A stretch of 64,000 nt of DNA from Sclerodactyla briareus (lineage: Eukaryota; Echinodermata; Holothuroidea; Dendrochirotida; Sclerodactylidae): NCBI GenBank assembly GCA_026419785.1, contig JAODTK010005243.1, positions 124,001-188,000 of the forward strand, written 5' to 3'. A program made the position numbers and the translations under genes. The notes under the pieces were generated by a model, which saw only the letters and a list, made by a program, of their open reading frames with translations, made no database searches and had not been told where the DNA came from. Position 1 is the stretch's first letter. The number at the start of each line of letters is the position of its first letter. Below, piece after piece: positions 22,380 through 36,509 of this stretch.

Positions 22380-25250
22380 ACGAATGTACAATTATGTGAC
22401 TAAATGCTCAACATTATTAGGCCAAAAAAGGCAATTTAAAAAATGGCCTATTTTGCTCCTGTAATGACCTTTGACATGATCTTATAGGGCCCAAAGAGTC
22501 TTAGCAGTAAATGAACTTTGTTACTCAGTTAGGTCGACATCCATCAAAAGAATGACCAATTGAGAGGAAAAAAGGCATTTCACACAATGGCCTATCATTG
22601 TGCCCCTTTAACCTTTTTGTGCAAGTGCAGTATACACCGCACATTTGTGCTCTCCTCAACTCAAAAAAAAAAACTTCCCAACCTCCCATAACCTTCAAAA
22701 TACCTTAATTTAAAGAGAAACGATGGATCTTTCAAATAAGCATAAAACATAAGGGGGTCTATGGGGAGCAAATTGAAAAAAAAAAAAAAAAAATCACAAA
22801 ATGTTTATTTACATTCAAAAAGTAGGTCAAAATTGACCCCTGGATGACCTACTTACGAAAAATAAAAAAAATTAGAAAAAGAAAACACCCAAGTGTGTCC
22901 TACCTTTTCAGACCTTATAACCCAATAATGAAGCCATTCCAGGAGCACTGGCCTCCAATCCTTATTGGTTACGAAGCTACGATCAAAAAGAGACCAAAAT
23001 CCCACCTTTTTCGGCCTAAAAAAACATCAATTTTTTGGGGGGGTATCTTTTATTTCGTCAAAATTCTGTCGTAACTCCAAACGGGGCCCGTTGACCCAGC
23101 AATTGGGGCGGCACACATACCTATAGGTTATAAGGCTGTAATAGTGATATAGCGCCAGCGGTTCTGGAATTATCAGCTGGAAACTCGCTGAACTCGGCTG
23201 AAGAAAAAACAAAAGTTCACATTTTCTGCAATCGGTCCCTACACTATCCATGGCAATCGCGAAGCTGTCAGACGAAGAAGCGGTAGCTGCCTACTGGAAG
23301 ATTGTGGAACAGGAGGAGAGCGGCGTAGGCCCACATCTCGGGCCTCGCATAGCAGTGATTCCAGCACTGTGATGAGGTGGGCCCAAGGGTTGGAAGAGCC
23401 ATGCTAACCCAAGAGGGTTGCATCATACTACATTAATAGGCCTGAGTTAGGCCTAGCCTACGTTTACATTGCGTTACCGTAGTGTAGGCTAGCGTACACT
23501 GCAGCTGCAGGTAATTATGCCAAAGTATGTCCAAATAATACATGGAAACACTAATTCAAGAATGATTTGCGATGGCTATCCAGTGTAACAGATTATCTTA
23601 GAAAAATTGCACCAAACTTGTAATTTGGTGAAATGTCACATGATTTATATTTTGCATATTTCATTTGGGGAATATTCAAATATTTGCAGCTGCAAGCCAT
23701 TTTTTTTATATTTTGGTTCATCTCTTTATATTCTTCCATAGATAAGGGGGTTACATGACAAATAGGCCCCCTAAATGAGTAAAAAATTGAAGATTACAAT
23801 CCATACACCATAGTACAAATGCACACAACAAACAACGGTACATAAAGGGTTGATGACCTTGACCTAACTTCCTATTGTCAAAGATGTCCCAGTTCATTGT
23901 GGATTGTTGTGATGATTTCAATTTGCAAAAGGATCGAAATGACCACTGGATGAACACCCTACATGTTTTCCAATTAGTCAAATGTTTGATACTGACCAAA
24001 ATGATCATCCAATTTATACTGAGGAGAATAGGCCGCTTGACAGAAGCCACATGCCTGGGGTTAAGGTAAAAAAAAAAAATTGAAAGGCCATGGACTGGCA
24101 ATGTAGTCAGTCTCTGTCATGTTTGTCACATTGCCATCACAAAAATTGGCGAAATGACCAATGGACTAATAGTGACAACCTGTCGAATAAAATATGTTGT
24201 CCCACGCTTGGAACAAAAAATAGGGCATGAGGTGCACCCTCACAATGAATGAAATCAGAAATAATTTATGACTCAGCTAACTTGGATGGAGAGCAGGGAT
24301 GTGTTTAATTATGAATAGTACAGATCACCACAGCTGCCAGGTATTTTTTTCCCATGCCCCTAGCCCAGCCTCGTCTAAACTGCCAGAAACTGTAGGTCAA
24401 TTGCCTACCGACCAGACTACAGACCTGAATGCACCTATCAAAATCAGTAACCTCTCAAAAACCACATTCCAATTCACTGTTGCATGAACCACATAGCCTC
24501 TTATGAGTACTCACATTTAACTCCTATTATAATACAGATTACCCTTGGCTCCGAGGTGAGAATAATTTTCTATGAGCAGTCCAGTCTGTCCCTCTCACCA
24601 ACTTCCCTATTCCAAGAAAATAAGACAATGGCAGCTATTCGTGTACACAGAGTAAACAAAAGGTCTTCTCTGCTCTAGAAGTTAATAGGCAATGGATGGA
24701 CAGAGAAGGGTGGCCCACTTGAGCTAAAATGGAATACAAGTAGTTGGGCTGGAATTGGGGGATTTCAGGGAATGGAATACAAGTCAATGAGTCAATATTC
24801 AATACTGGGTAATGAAAGTGTCACATGCAAATCAAATAAGTTTATAAATATGGGAACCAGCGACAGGCAACTGCATGTAAATTTAATTCCCTGTCCATCA
24901 ATGTCCGCTTATCACACCTGTTCTATTTTTAGTTGTAATAAAATGCTGCAGACAATAAACTTTCACCTCAATTTATTGTTATAAGTTACGAAAATATGCA
25001 CTATTTGGGGGCGCAAGATTAATGACACTTTAAAATAGCCTTTAATGACTTCTGACCATAATCCTGAACCATTAGTTACCATCATTCTGTGCTAACACTG
25101 ACAGAGTTACATGGTAATCTAACTAAATCTATAGAGGAAAAAGCATTTTGCATCTTTTTGCAGTTTTTTTTTCACATTAGTTCATTATGCCCCTGTAACA
25201 ACTTTTGACATAAAAGTCCGTAGGTGTGGCTATTCCAATCATTATTGATC
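22380..25250. repeat. Diverged monomers related to the 25-27 kb satellite, plus unassigned sequence
   Basis: Blocks near 22435-22490, 22565-22625 and 25130-25225 share GGCATTT..AATGGCC and GCCCCTGTAA.GACTTTTGACAT-type wording with the satellite to the right. The remainder (23.2-24.9 kb) shows no recognised feature. Confidence 0.4.
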
Positions 25251-27180
25251 AACATCAACATTATGCACTAAAAATTGGTCAGGATGAGAAGCATTTGCGT
25301 GATGCAACAAGATGGGCCCTGGGCTCAAACTGGGCTTTGAGTCCAAAATTCCTGAAAACTCTGGAGGTATTGCTATTAGACCGTCATATCGACTGAAAAT
25401 TAGCACCAAAACTTGGGGAGCAATCATTTTGCATGATTTCCAACATTATGGGCCTCTTGCGAATTTGAAAACACCACAATGGACCCACAACCCAAGGAGC
25501 CTTACAAGTAAAAATTGATTGGAAACTTGTTGGAGGTTTCATTTAAAGGTACCATTGGTGTGAATTTCATGAAATGGGACCCTCTGCAAAGTGGCTGGGA
25601 CCTCGGATGTCAAAATTCCTAAAACCCTCATGGTCAACAACCTCCTTTTTTCAACAGTATGTCAAGCAATGACACCAGACTTCATGAGATAAAGCATTTT
25701 GATAATTCCACATGATGTTACACAGGGCACACCCTGGCCTTGGTTCCCTAAACCCTTGGGCACCCTGCAGGTACGGCAATTGGACCATCATTTATGACCA
25801 AACGTCAACACTGTGCAACAAAATTTGCAGGAGATACAAGATTTTTGTGGTATTTCATTTAATGGCCCAGAATTACTGAACCCCCAATAGCCCTTTATCC
25901 AATAACCATTACAGTTAATTTGAAGAAAAAATTGAAGCTTTGGGAGGAGAATGTATTTCAAGTTACCATTGGGTTGAAAATCCCTAACAACAGGCCGGAT
26001 GGGACCTTGGCTCGAAATTCCGCACACCTCAAGGTACGGATGTTAAAACCCTCTTAGAACAATGTCAGCATGGCACCAAAAATTTGTAAGAGGAGGAAGC
26101 ATTTTGCTTCATTCCACATATGCCAGCCCCAGGGCCCACACTGGGCCTGGGTCTAAAGCCTGGTACGCTGAAGGGCCCAGCATTAGACAAACCTTAGGAT
26201 GAAATCAGCAATGTGCAAACCAACTTGTAGGAGACACATGATTTTGCGGTATTCCAATATATAATGGGCCCAGGGGCCTAGGGACCAACTTGGCCCTGGG
26301 GCCCATGGGGGACCTTGGACCAAATTCCTGAACAAGATACAGCTGTCAGACCAGCGTCATCACTAAACTTGTAAGAGGAGAAGAATTTTGATATTTCCAC
26401 ATGATGGGCCATCAGGCCCACACTAGGCCGTAGGGACTCCACCCCTGGGCACCCTGGAAGTAAGGCTATTTAGAACACAATTATGACTGAACATCAGCAC
26501 TGTTCAACAAAATTTGTAGGAGATACAGATTCTGCAGTATTCATATAGTGGGGCAAGAGGGCCAAACTGGGCCCTGGACCCATAATTAGGAACACCCGAG
26601 GCCTCTACCCAAGGACCATACATGTAACTTTAGAGAAAATCAATTGAAGTTGTGGGAAGAGATGCATTTCAAGTATCAGTGTGAAATTTCATGAAATGGG
26701 CGATGGCCCAGTGGGACCTTGGACGAAATTTCTGAACACCCCAAGCGTACAGCTGGCAGGACCATCAATTATGTAATGGAATGTCAGCACTGTGCACTAA
26801 AATTTGTAAAGAGAGAAGCAGTTGAAATTCCACTTGATGGGCCCAGGGCCCACATGGCTGGGACCTAATTGCTGCGGCACCTACAGTATGGCTATTAGAA
26901 CACCATCACGACTGAACATCAGCACTGTGCAACAAAATTGTCGGAGAGATACAAGATTTTACGATATTACATATGATGGGAACTAGAGCCCCAAAATTCC
27001 CAAAAACACCCCCGATGGCCCTCTACCCAAGGACCATTACATGTAACTTAGAGAACATCAAATGAATCGTGTGGTAGGAGATGCAGTTCAAGTACTGTTG
27101 TGTGAAATTTCATAAATGGGCCTTCGGGCCCAGGACCAAAAATTCCTGAACATTCCGAAGGTACGGCCGTAGACCATCAT
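25250..27180. repeat. Three-type higher-order satellite, ~140-bp monomers
   Basis: Three related monomer types alternate. Type A has AAGAGGAGAAGCATTTTG, type B GGAGATACAAGATTTTG, and type C GGAGATGCATTTCAAGTA after ACCATTACATGTAACTTT. The A-B-C trimer recurs about every 400-430 bp, with one trimer missing its C unit (A-to-A spacings about 420, 290, 436). A second set lies at 30521-32270 inside the duplicated segment. Confidence 0.75.
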
Positions 27181-30100
27181 ACGCACAAAAAAAAAAATGT
27201 TGTTGTCCTCCACGCCTGCTCCGAATTTTCCTTCCGCCCGAACATATTTTTACTTTGAATAATTTTTAATTCTTTTACGCCTTGCAAAATATTACATTCC
27301 GTCACAAAAAACTTTCTCTGTGATCGTTGTCTTAACACACATTATTAAACCCATCATACACATACCTGTGGGAGGTATGCTAGTCAGTGACGGCGTGGCT
27401 CACGATAAACTGTTCTGTATCATGAACCTGTTACCCTTTCTCTAATTTCCCCGAAATTCTCTTCCCGCACATACAGTTTAAAAAGTCTTTGTAGCCTAGA
27501 ACAAGGAACGTTGGAGCCGCGCGTTGCTGGTTGGGCTAGTAAAATGGCTGGAAACATTCATCACACAGATCAAATTACAGCTAGGCCTGGGCTGATGGTT
27601 CGCGGCGACAATGCCATTTATCAAAACTGCCAGACGGGGCCCTACCTTCCTAAAACTTGGGAGGACTAGCAGTGTTGCCACTTCGCACCTGAGATGTGTA
27701 AGAATAGTGAAAGTTGGGCAAGAAAATTCTGAATGAAAAACAAAATCATTGCAAGACATAGGAATTTGAGCATAATCCCTTCACGATCAGTGTGAACTTG
27801 CAAATTGCATTTCAAAGAAAATAAACCTTCAGCACTACAAATTTTAATAGTGTTCTCATACAAAATGTAGAACGCTGATGAGGAGCGACAACACCGTGTG
27901 GGGATGATGCACTTACTTCGTTGTATATTTCTTGCAACTCGGAGCGTGCGGCTCCCGCCGTTCACCACTCAAGTAGTATTTTTCATACCCAGTGCCATCA
28001 CTAGTACTAGCAGGGTCTAAACAGTGTTAGTCGAGACACGGCACATCGAGACCGAGACCAGAAGGGGGCCGAGACCGAGACCAGGACCACAACTTCGAGA
28101 CCGAGATCGATACCGAGACCAGCAAGGTCCGTGACCGAGATCGAGACCGACATGGATAAAGTGTATAGGGGCAACAATTGAAAGTCCGAACTGTATGGTA
28201 GGCCTATTAAACCCACATGCTCTATTTTGACATGATAGACCTCTGCTCATTGATAATGTGTTTTTCTAAGATCTGCAAAACAAGCAACACTTCCGATCAC
28301 TCTCCACAATCGACGAGGAACAGGTCTAAACTACTGAGCATAAATCAAGGGTGGTGCCATGTGAGCTGCACGCCCCCGCACATTCCGGTCAAGCCCCCCC
28401 CTGCCTCCTATTGTCCCAAATTTGTCGGTAAAGCCATGAACCAGAATACACACCCGTCATGGCCTCATCACATTTAATACAAATGTAAAAAATTGATTGT
28501 GAAGACCCCACCAGGATGCAGACGGGACCTCTATGCATTCACACTATGAATATTGCATCCAATGCACAGTAACATGCCCCACTGCGATCCCCTGGACGAG
28601 CCCCTCCCCCTCCCACCTTTCACTTGGGCTCCCACCTCTTCACTTGGTCTCCTCTTCCTTTGCCTGGGAGCAGTTTCCCTGCATCCATCATGCAATGCGT
28701 TCAGGAATTACTACAGTCTAAAACTTCAGGAGTATAGGATGATCATTTGCTCCATTCTCTGTATTCCAATTAGCTGATTATGTTAAAATGCAAGTACAGT
28801 TTAAGGTGGTCATTTCTCAACTAATCAAAAGCTGTAGCAAATACCCCCGGGACAACAATGCACCAGTGCACCACTGGGCTAGGCCTAGTACTACTAGTAC
28901 TTTGTAGGCCCCTGAATGCTATAAAGTCTTGAAAATTACTCCACTGATTGACATGGGCATGACTCTTCATGACAAAGTAGCCAATGAAGCATTCAATGTA
29001 CATGTGAATAAGTGTACTGAGAACAATTCCTCATTCAAGGACTGTGCAGCGGATGTCAGATCAACTTCGCGAAACTGGTACTCATGTCTAAAGGTCTAAC
29101 CCATCTGGAAAATTGAAACAAAGTCATGTTCACAGTCATAACATTGATAATTGATAGTCCTTTAGGCTCCGCAGTACCAATTCCTGCTCCCTCCTCCCAC
29201 TAAATTAGTAACTGAAATCACTAAAGATTCACCTCTCTCCTCTTCTGTCACAGTATCAGGTTCAGTGCCTGCTGGGTTTTGTTTCGGGGGTAGCATACGT
29301 AACGGGGATCCCATGTTCATAGGCCCGGGTTCTTTTCATTCAATCTTTTTCCTCATGATTAAGGTTCACATATTAGGGTTGGATAGAAACTAGGTTGAAT
29401 AGCACTAACAAAACGGTCCGAAAATCGTGGAAGAACATGATACTATCCAGTTTGAACAGAACATAACAATTTCGGAGCAATTTGATGGGCTAATGCCTAA
29501 TATATCCACTGTAAAATAACGGCATTCACAAGTGAGACACCATAGAGAAGGAAGCCAACCTGATATCCTCTCTATGAGCAACCCGAATGAACCATTACCA
29601 GGCATCTGACTCCTTGCCTACTGTACTGTGACTACTGTGTGTGACTGCCAACGAGTTGAAGCAAGCAACAATACTGGTCCCTGGGCAGTTTCCCACATTG
29701 ACCAACTTGAAGGCCCACTCCACTTGCTCAGTTCATATCAAAGCTCAACGCATGAATTGCAGGATATTTTTGGCTGACTCTGAATGTCTTCCGAAAAAAA
29801 AGACGACACCAAATTTTTGCTGGTCTCGAAGCGAGACCGAAAAAATTTCCGGGTGACAAAGCCATAAAGCGGTTCAAGACCGAGACCGAGACACAGTGTG
29901 TCGAGACTGGAAAGTGGTGGAAAATCTGTAGACCAGCACAAAGCTGGTCTCGAGACCGAACCGGTCTGCGAGACTCTACAACACTGGGTCTAAACATGGC
30001 GTCGTACACCTCTGGTGGGGGTGGATAGTTTCTGTGTAAACTCTGTAAACTGTTGTGATGACTTCTACCCTGAAGGAGATTTATCCCACTTAGGCAGTGT

Positions 30101-30520
30101 GGAACAAAATGATTCAGACCACTTCCTGAAATGTGGAAGTCGCGGAGTCACGAAATTGCCCATAGAGTGATATAGGCCCAAAGAATTGGTGTCCACCTTG
30201 CGTGGTTTTTGCATGCGAACTTCCCGTCACGGTTCCACTACTTAACTTTGTTACTTGTAGGGTTGCAGCGGAAACTGAAGCTCCTGATGCAGCTAGTACT
30301 AGTAATGCTGATGAACGGAACGCATTTTTTCTATTTTCACATTTTACTTATGTGCAAATCTGCGTTCCAGAAAGAAAAAAAAGAAAAAAAAGAAAAAAAA
30401 TATCCCCCGCCCCGCGATTTTTCAGAGGGTCTGGAGGACAACAAACATCTTTTTTTTTCGGCCTAATGACCGAACATCAGCACTGTGCCAATAATTTGTA
30501 GGAGGAGATACATTTTGAAA
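25468..30520. repeat. 5.1 kb tandem duplication, unit 1
   Basis: Begins in satellite sequence at TTGAAAACACCAC, and its end abuts unit 2 at the same TTGAAAACACCAC. The last 1,008 bases (from about 29513) are identical to unit 2 except two homopolymer-A lengths; the first 4 kb differ by many scattered indels. Confidence 0.85.
28014..29994. mobile_element. hAT-like non-autonomous element (copy in unit 1)
   Basis: Element 28022-29986 has CAGTGTT and AACACTG ends (extended match CAGTGTTGTAGAGTCTCG on the right) and an exact 8-bp target duplication GGTCTAAA at 28014-28021 and 29987-29994. Both subterminal regions carry tandem GAGACC motifs, a typical hAT transposase-binding layout. No transposase frame. 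Confidence 0.85.
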
Positions 30521-33500
30521 ACACCACCAATGGACCACACCCCAGGAGCATTTACAAGTAAAAAATTGATTGAACTTGTGTAGGAGTTTTGCATTTAAAG
30601 TACCATTGTGTGAAATTTCAGAAATGGACCCTCCTGCTCAAAGGTGCCAAAATGGGAACCCGGATGAAAAATTCCAGAAACCCCAGGTTACATCTGTTTT
30701 ACACAGTATGTCACAATGAGCACCAGAATTCATTAGGGCAAGCATTTTGCATATTCCACATGATGTCCACCAGGGCACAACTGGGCCTTTGGTCCCAAAT
30801 CCTTGGCACCCTGCAGGTACGAATTGGACCATCATTATGACAAACCTCAATCACTGTGCAACAAAATTTTGCAGGATATACAAGATTTTGTGGTATTTCA
30901 TTAAATGGGCCCAGAATTCCTGACAACCCCTAGCCCTTTATTTAATAATCCAGAAACCATTACAGTAACTTTGAAGAAAATCAATTGAAGCTTGTGGGAG
31001 GAGGATGTTTTCAAGTACCTTGTGTGAAAATTCCATAAAACAGGGGCCGGTATGGGACCTTGGCTCGAATTCTGACAACCTAAAGGTACGGCTGTTAAAC
31101 CATCATTTATGACCAATGTCAGCACTGGGGGGTGCACCAATAATTGGGTAAAGGGAATCCTTTTTGCTAATTCCAGCATGATTGGGCCAGCCCCAGGGCC
31201 CACACTGGGCCTTGTCCCTAAATCCCTGGTACCTCTGAAGGGCACAGAATTAGACAAACATTATGGACTGAACATCAGCACTGTGCAACAAACTTTGTAG
31301 GAGATACATGATTTTGCGTATTCCATATATAATGGCCTAGGGGCCTAGGACCAAACTTGGCCCTGGGCCCTGGGACCTTGGACCGAAAAATTCCTGAACA
31401 AGATACACTGTCCTACCATCGTCATCACTACCTTTGTAAAGGAAAAGCCTTTCTCATATTTCTCACATGATGGGCCCAAGGCCCACCTATGCCGTATACC
31501 TCAACCCCTGGGCACCCTGGGAAGTACAGCTATTTGAACACCATTATGACTGAACATACACTGTTCAACAAATTTTTGTAGGAGATACAGATTCTGTTCA
31601 TTATTTCATATATTGGGGCCCTAGGGCCCAAACTTGGCCTGGACCTAATCCTGAACACCCCGATGGCCCTCTACCCAAGGACATTACAATGTAACTTTAA
31701 AGAAATCAATTGAAGCTTGTGGGAAGAGAGTCATTTCAAGTAATCTTGTGTGAAATTTCATGTAAATGGGGGCCGAGGGCCCAGTGGGAACCTTGTACCG
31801 AATTTCTTGACAACCCCAAAGGTAACAGCTGTCAGAGGACCATCATCTTGACTGAATGTCAGCACTGTGCACTAATTTGTAAGAAAGAAGCAGTTTTGCA
31901 AAAAAAATTCCACATGATGGCCCCGTGGCCCTACACTGGGCTTGGGACCTAATTCCCTGGGCATCCCTACGATATGGCTATTAGCCCCCATCAATCACGA
32001 CTGAACATCACATGTTCAACAAAATTTGTAGAGATACAAGATTTTACAACGATATCAATATGATGGGCCCCTGATCCCCCCCAAATTCCCAAACACAACC
32101 GCCGATGGCCCTCTACCCAAGTACCATTACATGTAACTTAGAAGAACATCAATAATCGTGTGTAGGAGATGCATTCAGTACGATTGTGTGAAATTTTCAT
32201 AAATGGGGCCCTTGGCCCAATGACCCAAATTCCTGAACAACCAAAAGGTACGGCTGTTAGACCACATCATAAGGCCTAAAAAAAAAAAATTGCTTGGTTG
32301 TCCTCCACCGGCCTCTCAATTTTTCCTCCTGCGCACGAACATATTGTTACTTCAATAATTTTTTATTTCTTGTTCCGCTTGTCAATATTACATTTCCGTC
32401 ATCAAAAACTTTCCCTGTTCGATCGTTGTCTTAACACACATTATAAAAACCCAATCATAACATACCTGTGGGAGTATCTAGTCCTTGACGGCGTGCTCAT
32501 CGTTGAAACTGTTCTGTATCATGACTGTCCAACCCTTGTCTCATAATTTCCGCCTAAATACTATTCCCTCACATCCAGGTAAAATTTTTACGTAGCCTGA
32601 ACAGGACGTTGGAGACCCGCCGATGCACTGTGGGCTATGTAAATGGTTGGAAACATTCATCACACAAGAATCAAATTACAAGCCTAGGCCTGCTGCATGG
32701 TTCGCGGCGACAATGCATTTATCAAACATGCCAGACGGCACTGACCCTCCTAAACTTGAGCACTATCAGTGTTGCCACTTCGCCCTGAGTGTAGAATAGT
32801 GAATGTTTTGCAATAAAATTTCTTAATGAAAAACAACAATCATTGCAACGACATAGGAAATTTTAGCATATACCTTCACATCAGTGTGAACTGTCAAATT
32901 GCTGTCAAAGAAAATAAAACTTCAGCGAAAAAAGCACTACAAATTTTAATAGTGTTCTCATACAAATGTAGCAACGCGGATGATAGCGACAGCACAGTGT
33001 GGGGCTGATAAGCACTTCTTCGAGTTATATTTCTTGCAACTCCGCCGAGCGTGCGCTCCGGTCACCACTCAAGTAGTATTTTTCATACACAGTGCCGATC
33101 ACTATTACTAGCAGGGTCTAAACAGTGTTGGTAGTCTGCGACTTCGGCACATCGAGACCGAGACCAGAGGTGCCGAGACCGAGACCAGTAGCAGCAACTT
33201 CAAGTACTGAGCCGGACCAGCAAGGGCCGAGACCGCTCGAGACCGAAGTTATAAAGTGTATATGGCAAACAATTTGAAGTCCGAACTGTAGTGTAGTAGG
33301 CGCTATTACACCCACATGCTCTTTTTTGACATGATAGACACCCTCTGCTCATTATTACATTTGCTTTTTCTAAGATCTCAAACAGCCAACCTTCTGATCA
33401 TTTCCACATCGACGAGGAACCGGTCTAACCACTGAGCATAAATCAAGGTGTGCCATGTAGCATGCACGCCCCCCCCATTCCGGTCAGCCCCCCCCTCCTC

Positions 33501-35610
33501 TATTTTTGCCAAATTTATCGTGACGCCATGAACCAGAATACACACCCGTCATGGCCTCATCACATTTAAAATAAAATGTAAAAATTAGATGTAAGACCAC
33601 CAGGATGCAGACTGTACCGTCTTGTCATTCAACACTACTGAATATTGCACCAATACACAGTAACAATGCCACTGCGACGCCCTGGACGACCCCGTCCCCT
33701 TCCCCCTCTTCACTTGGTCCAGCCTCTTCCCTTGGTCTACCTCTTCCTTTGCCTGGAGCATTCTTTCCCTGCATCCATCATGCAAGCGTTCAGAATACTA
33801 CAGCTTCCTAACCCAGGAATTTATTGATCATTTCTCTCATTCTCTCTATTCAATTACTTCGTATGTCAATGCCAGTACGTTTTTAAGGTGGTCTTCTCAA
33901 CTAATCAACGCTACAAATACCCCCTTGTACAAAATTGCACAGGGGGGGGGGGGGGGGCACTCACTGGGGCTAGGCCTAGTACTACTAGTACTTTTAGGCC
34001 TGAATTGCTATAAGCTCTTGAAAATCTCCATTGATTGTACATGGGCATGACTCTTCATGACAAGTAGCATGAAGCATCCAGGGAATGTAAATAAGTGTAC
34101 TGAGAACAATTTCTCATTCAAGGACGTGCAGCGAATTTCAGAGCACTTTCGCGAAACTGGTACCAAGTCATGAAAGGTCTAACCCATCTGGAAAATTGAA
34201 ACAATTCATGTTCACAGTTTCAAACGTGATAATGATAGTCATTGGCTACAGCAGTTACCAATGTACTGCTCCTCCTCCCCACTAAATAGTAACTGAAATC
34301 ACTAAGTATTCACCTCTCCTTCTCTACTGTCACAGTATGCAGGTTAGTGCCTGCTGGATTTTGTTTGGGGGTAGCATACGTAACGGGGGGTTTCCCATGT
34401 TCATATGCCCGGTTTCTTTTTCAGTCAATCTTTTTTTCCTCATGAATTAGGTCACAATATGAGGTTTGGATAGAAATAGGTTGAAATAGCCCTAACAAAC
34501 GTTCCGAAATCGTGGAAGAACAGATACTATCCCAGGTTTGAACAGACACATAACAATTATCGGAGCAATTTGATTGGCTAATGCCTAATATATCCACTGT
34601 CAAATAACGGCATTCACAAGTGAGACACCATAGAGAAGGAAGCCAACCTGATATCCTCTCTATGAGCAACCCGAATGAACCATTACCAGGCATCTGACTC
34701 CTTGCCTACTGTACTGTGACTACTGTGTGTGACTGCCAACGAGTTGAAGCAAGCAACAATACTGGTCCCTGGGCAGTTTCCCACATTGACCAACTTGAAG
34801 GCCCACTCCACTTGCTCAGTTCATATCAAAGCTCAACGCATGAATTGCAGGATATTTTTGGCTGACTCTGAATGTCTTCCGAAAAAAAAGACGACACCAA
34901 ATTTTTGCTGGTCTCGAAGCGAGACCGAAAAAATTTCCGGGTGACAAAGCCATAAAGCGGTTCAAGACCGAGACCGAGACACAGTGTGTCGAGACTGGAA
35001 AGTGGTGGAAAATCTGTAGACCAGCACAAAGCTGGTCTCGAGACCGAACCGGTCTGCGAGACTCTACAACACTGGGTCTAAACATGGCGTCGTACACCTC
35101 TGGTGGGGGTGGATAGTTTCTGTGTAAACTCTGTAAACTGTTGTGATGACTTCTACCCTGAAGGAGATTTATCCCACTTAGGCAGTGTGGAACAAAATGA
35201 TTCAGACCACTTCCTGAAATGTGGAAGTCGCGGAGTCACGAAATTGCCCATAGAGTGATATAGGCCCAAAGAATTGGTGTCCACCTTGCGTGGTTTTTGC
35301 ATGCGAACTTCCCGTCACGGTTCCACTACTTAACTTTGTTACTTGTAGGGTTGCAGCGGAAACTGAAGCTCCTGATGCAGCTAGTACTAGTAATGCTGAT
35401 GAACGGAACGCATTTTTTCTATTTTCACATTTTACTTATGTGCAAATCTGCGTTCCAGAAAGAAAAAAAAAGAAAAAAAAAGAAAAAAAATATCCCCCGC
35501 CCCGCGATTTTTCAGAGGGTCTGGAGGACAACAAACATCTTTTTTTTTCGGCCTAATGACCGAACATCAGCACTGTGCCAATAATTTGTAGGAGGAGATA
35601 CATTTTGAAA
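30521..35610. repeat. 5.1 kb tandem duplication, unit 2
   Basis: Second copy of 25468-30520, offset 5088-5090 bases in the identical part. Carries its own satellite set (30521-32270) and hAT-like element. Confidence 0.85.
33115..35082. mobile_element. hAT-like non-autonomous element (copy in unit 2)
   Basis: Element 33123-35074 with the same GGTCTAAA target duplication as the copy in unit 1. The shared target site shows the copies arose by segmental duplication (or assembly), not by two insertions. A 17-G run near 33943-33958 is unique to this copy. Confidence 0.85.
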
Positions 35611-35624
35611 TTTTACACATAAGG

Positions 35625-36509
35625 CCTATATTTGGGCTCAGACAAATGCGCGATTTCGAGGAAAAAAAACGCATCGCACTTGAAAAAAACTCAAAAAAAA
35701 GCGTGATCCTAATCGCAAAAATGCAATCGTTATTTGTAAGACTTATCATGCAAAACTGGCCTGCCATCAGGCCCTTGTTTGCTGCTAAACATTTGATGGA
35801 AAACCTGAAGAGAAATCATACCTTTTAAGTTGTTCTATTTAGCAGACAATAAGACCAACAACAATTCTGCTTTGAATTGGCCTATCCTTTGACATATTCA
35901 ACACCAATTTCGAAATTTTGATTTCAGTTAGCAGAACGTCTAAGTTAGCAACTATCGTTGTTCCAAAGTTATTTATAAATTGCTCACGTTTACCTTTCCC
36001 CATCTCGTGTAATGATGGTTTTATTTACACCTGTGACAGACGTTTTCGTTATGGTTCCAAACATATCAATTATCCAGACCGCCAGGCATCAGCCCTATTT
36101 TTTGAGTGCCCAAAAAATTGACAGACCTACCTGCCAAACCAATGTTTGTAATACTAGAACTGCTTCACATGTGTTGCGCCTTTGCATCAGCACAAGCTAT
36201 CGAATGCTTCACATGGCTACGTAGCTGGGTCGACTAGGCCTAGGAATCGACGAGCACGGGGCTATGCTAGTAGAATGCTTTGTGAATTCGACGATATTTC
36301 ATATATTTGTATTGAAACAGAAGCAATTCTCTGAGATAATCGTATAACACAAATTGTGATTGTGTTTCCCAAAAGGAACAAGGTTAGTTTTTATTCCTTT
36401 TTTTTTTTTTTTGTGAAAAGAACCCACATGCCCAAAAACCATGATTCGCAAAAGTGCATTTTGCCTTCGCAACCGTGATCGTGCAATTTGTCCGAGCCCT
36501 ACCTATATT
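35625..36509. mobile_element. hAT MITE, 869 bp
   Basis: Element 35633-36501 has inverted ends TGGGCTCAGACAAATG.GCGAT and TAGGGCTCGGACAAATTG (right end read on the minus strand) with an exact 8-bp target duplication CCTATATT (35625-35632 and 36502-36509). Subterminal GCGAT/ATCGC motifs. No transposase. Confidence 0.85.

Noticed and set aside
29641-29856. 71-codon frame repeated identically at 34729-34944
   Set aside because: Identity comes from the 5.1 kb duplication; it lies inside a non-autonomous hAT-like element and shows no domain.
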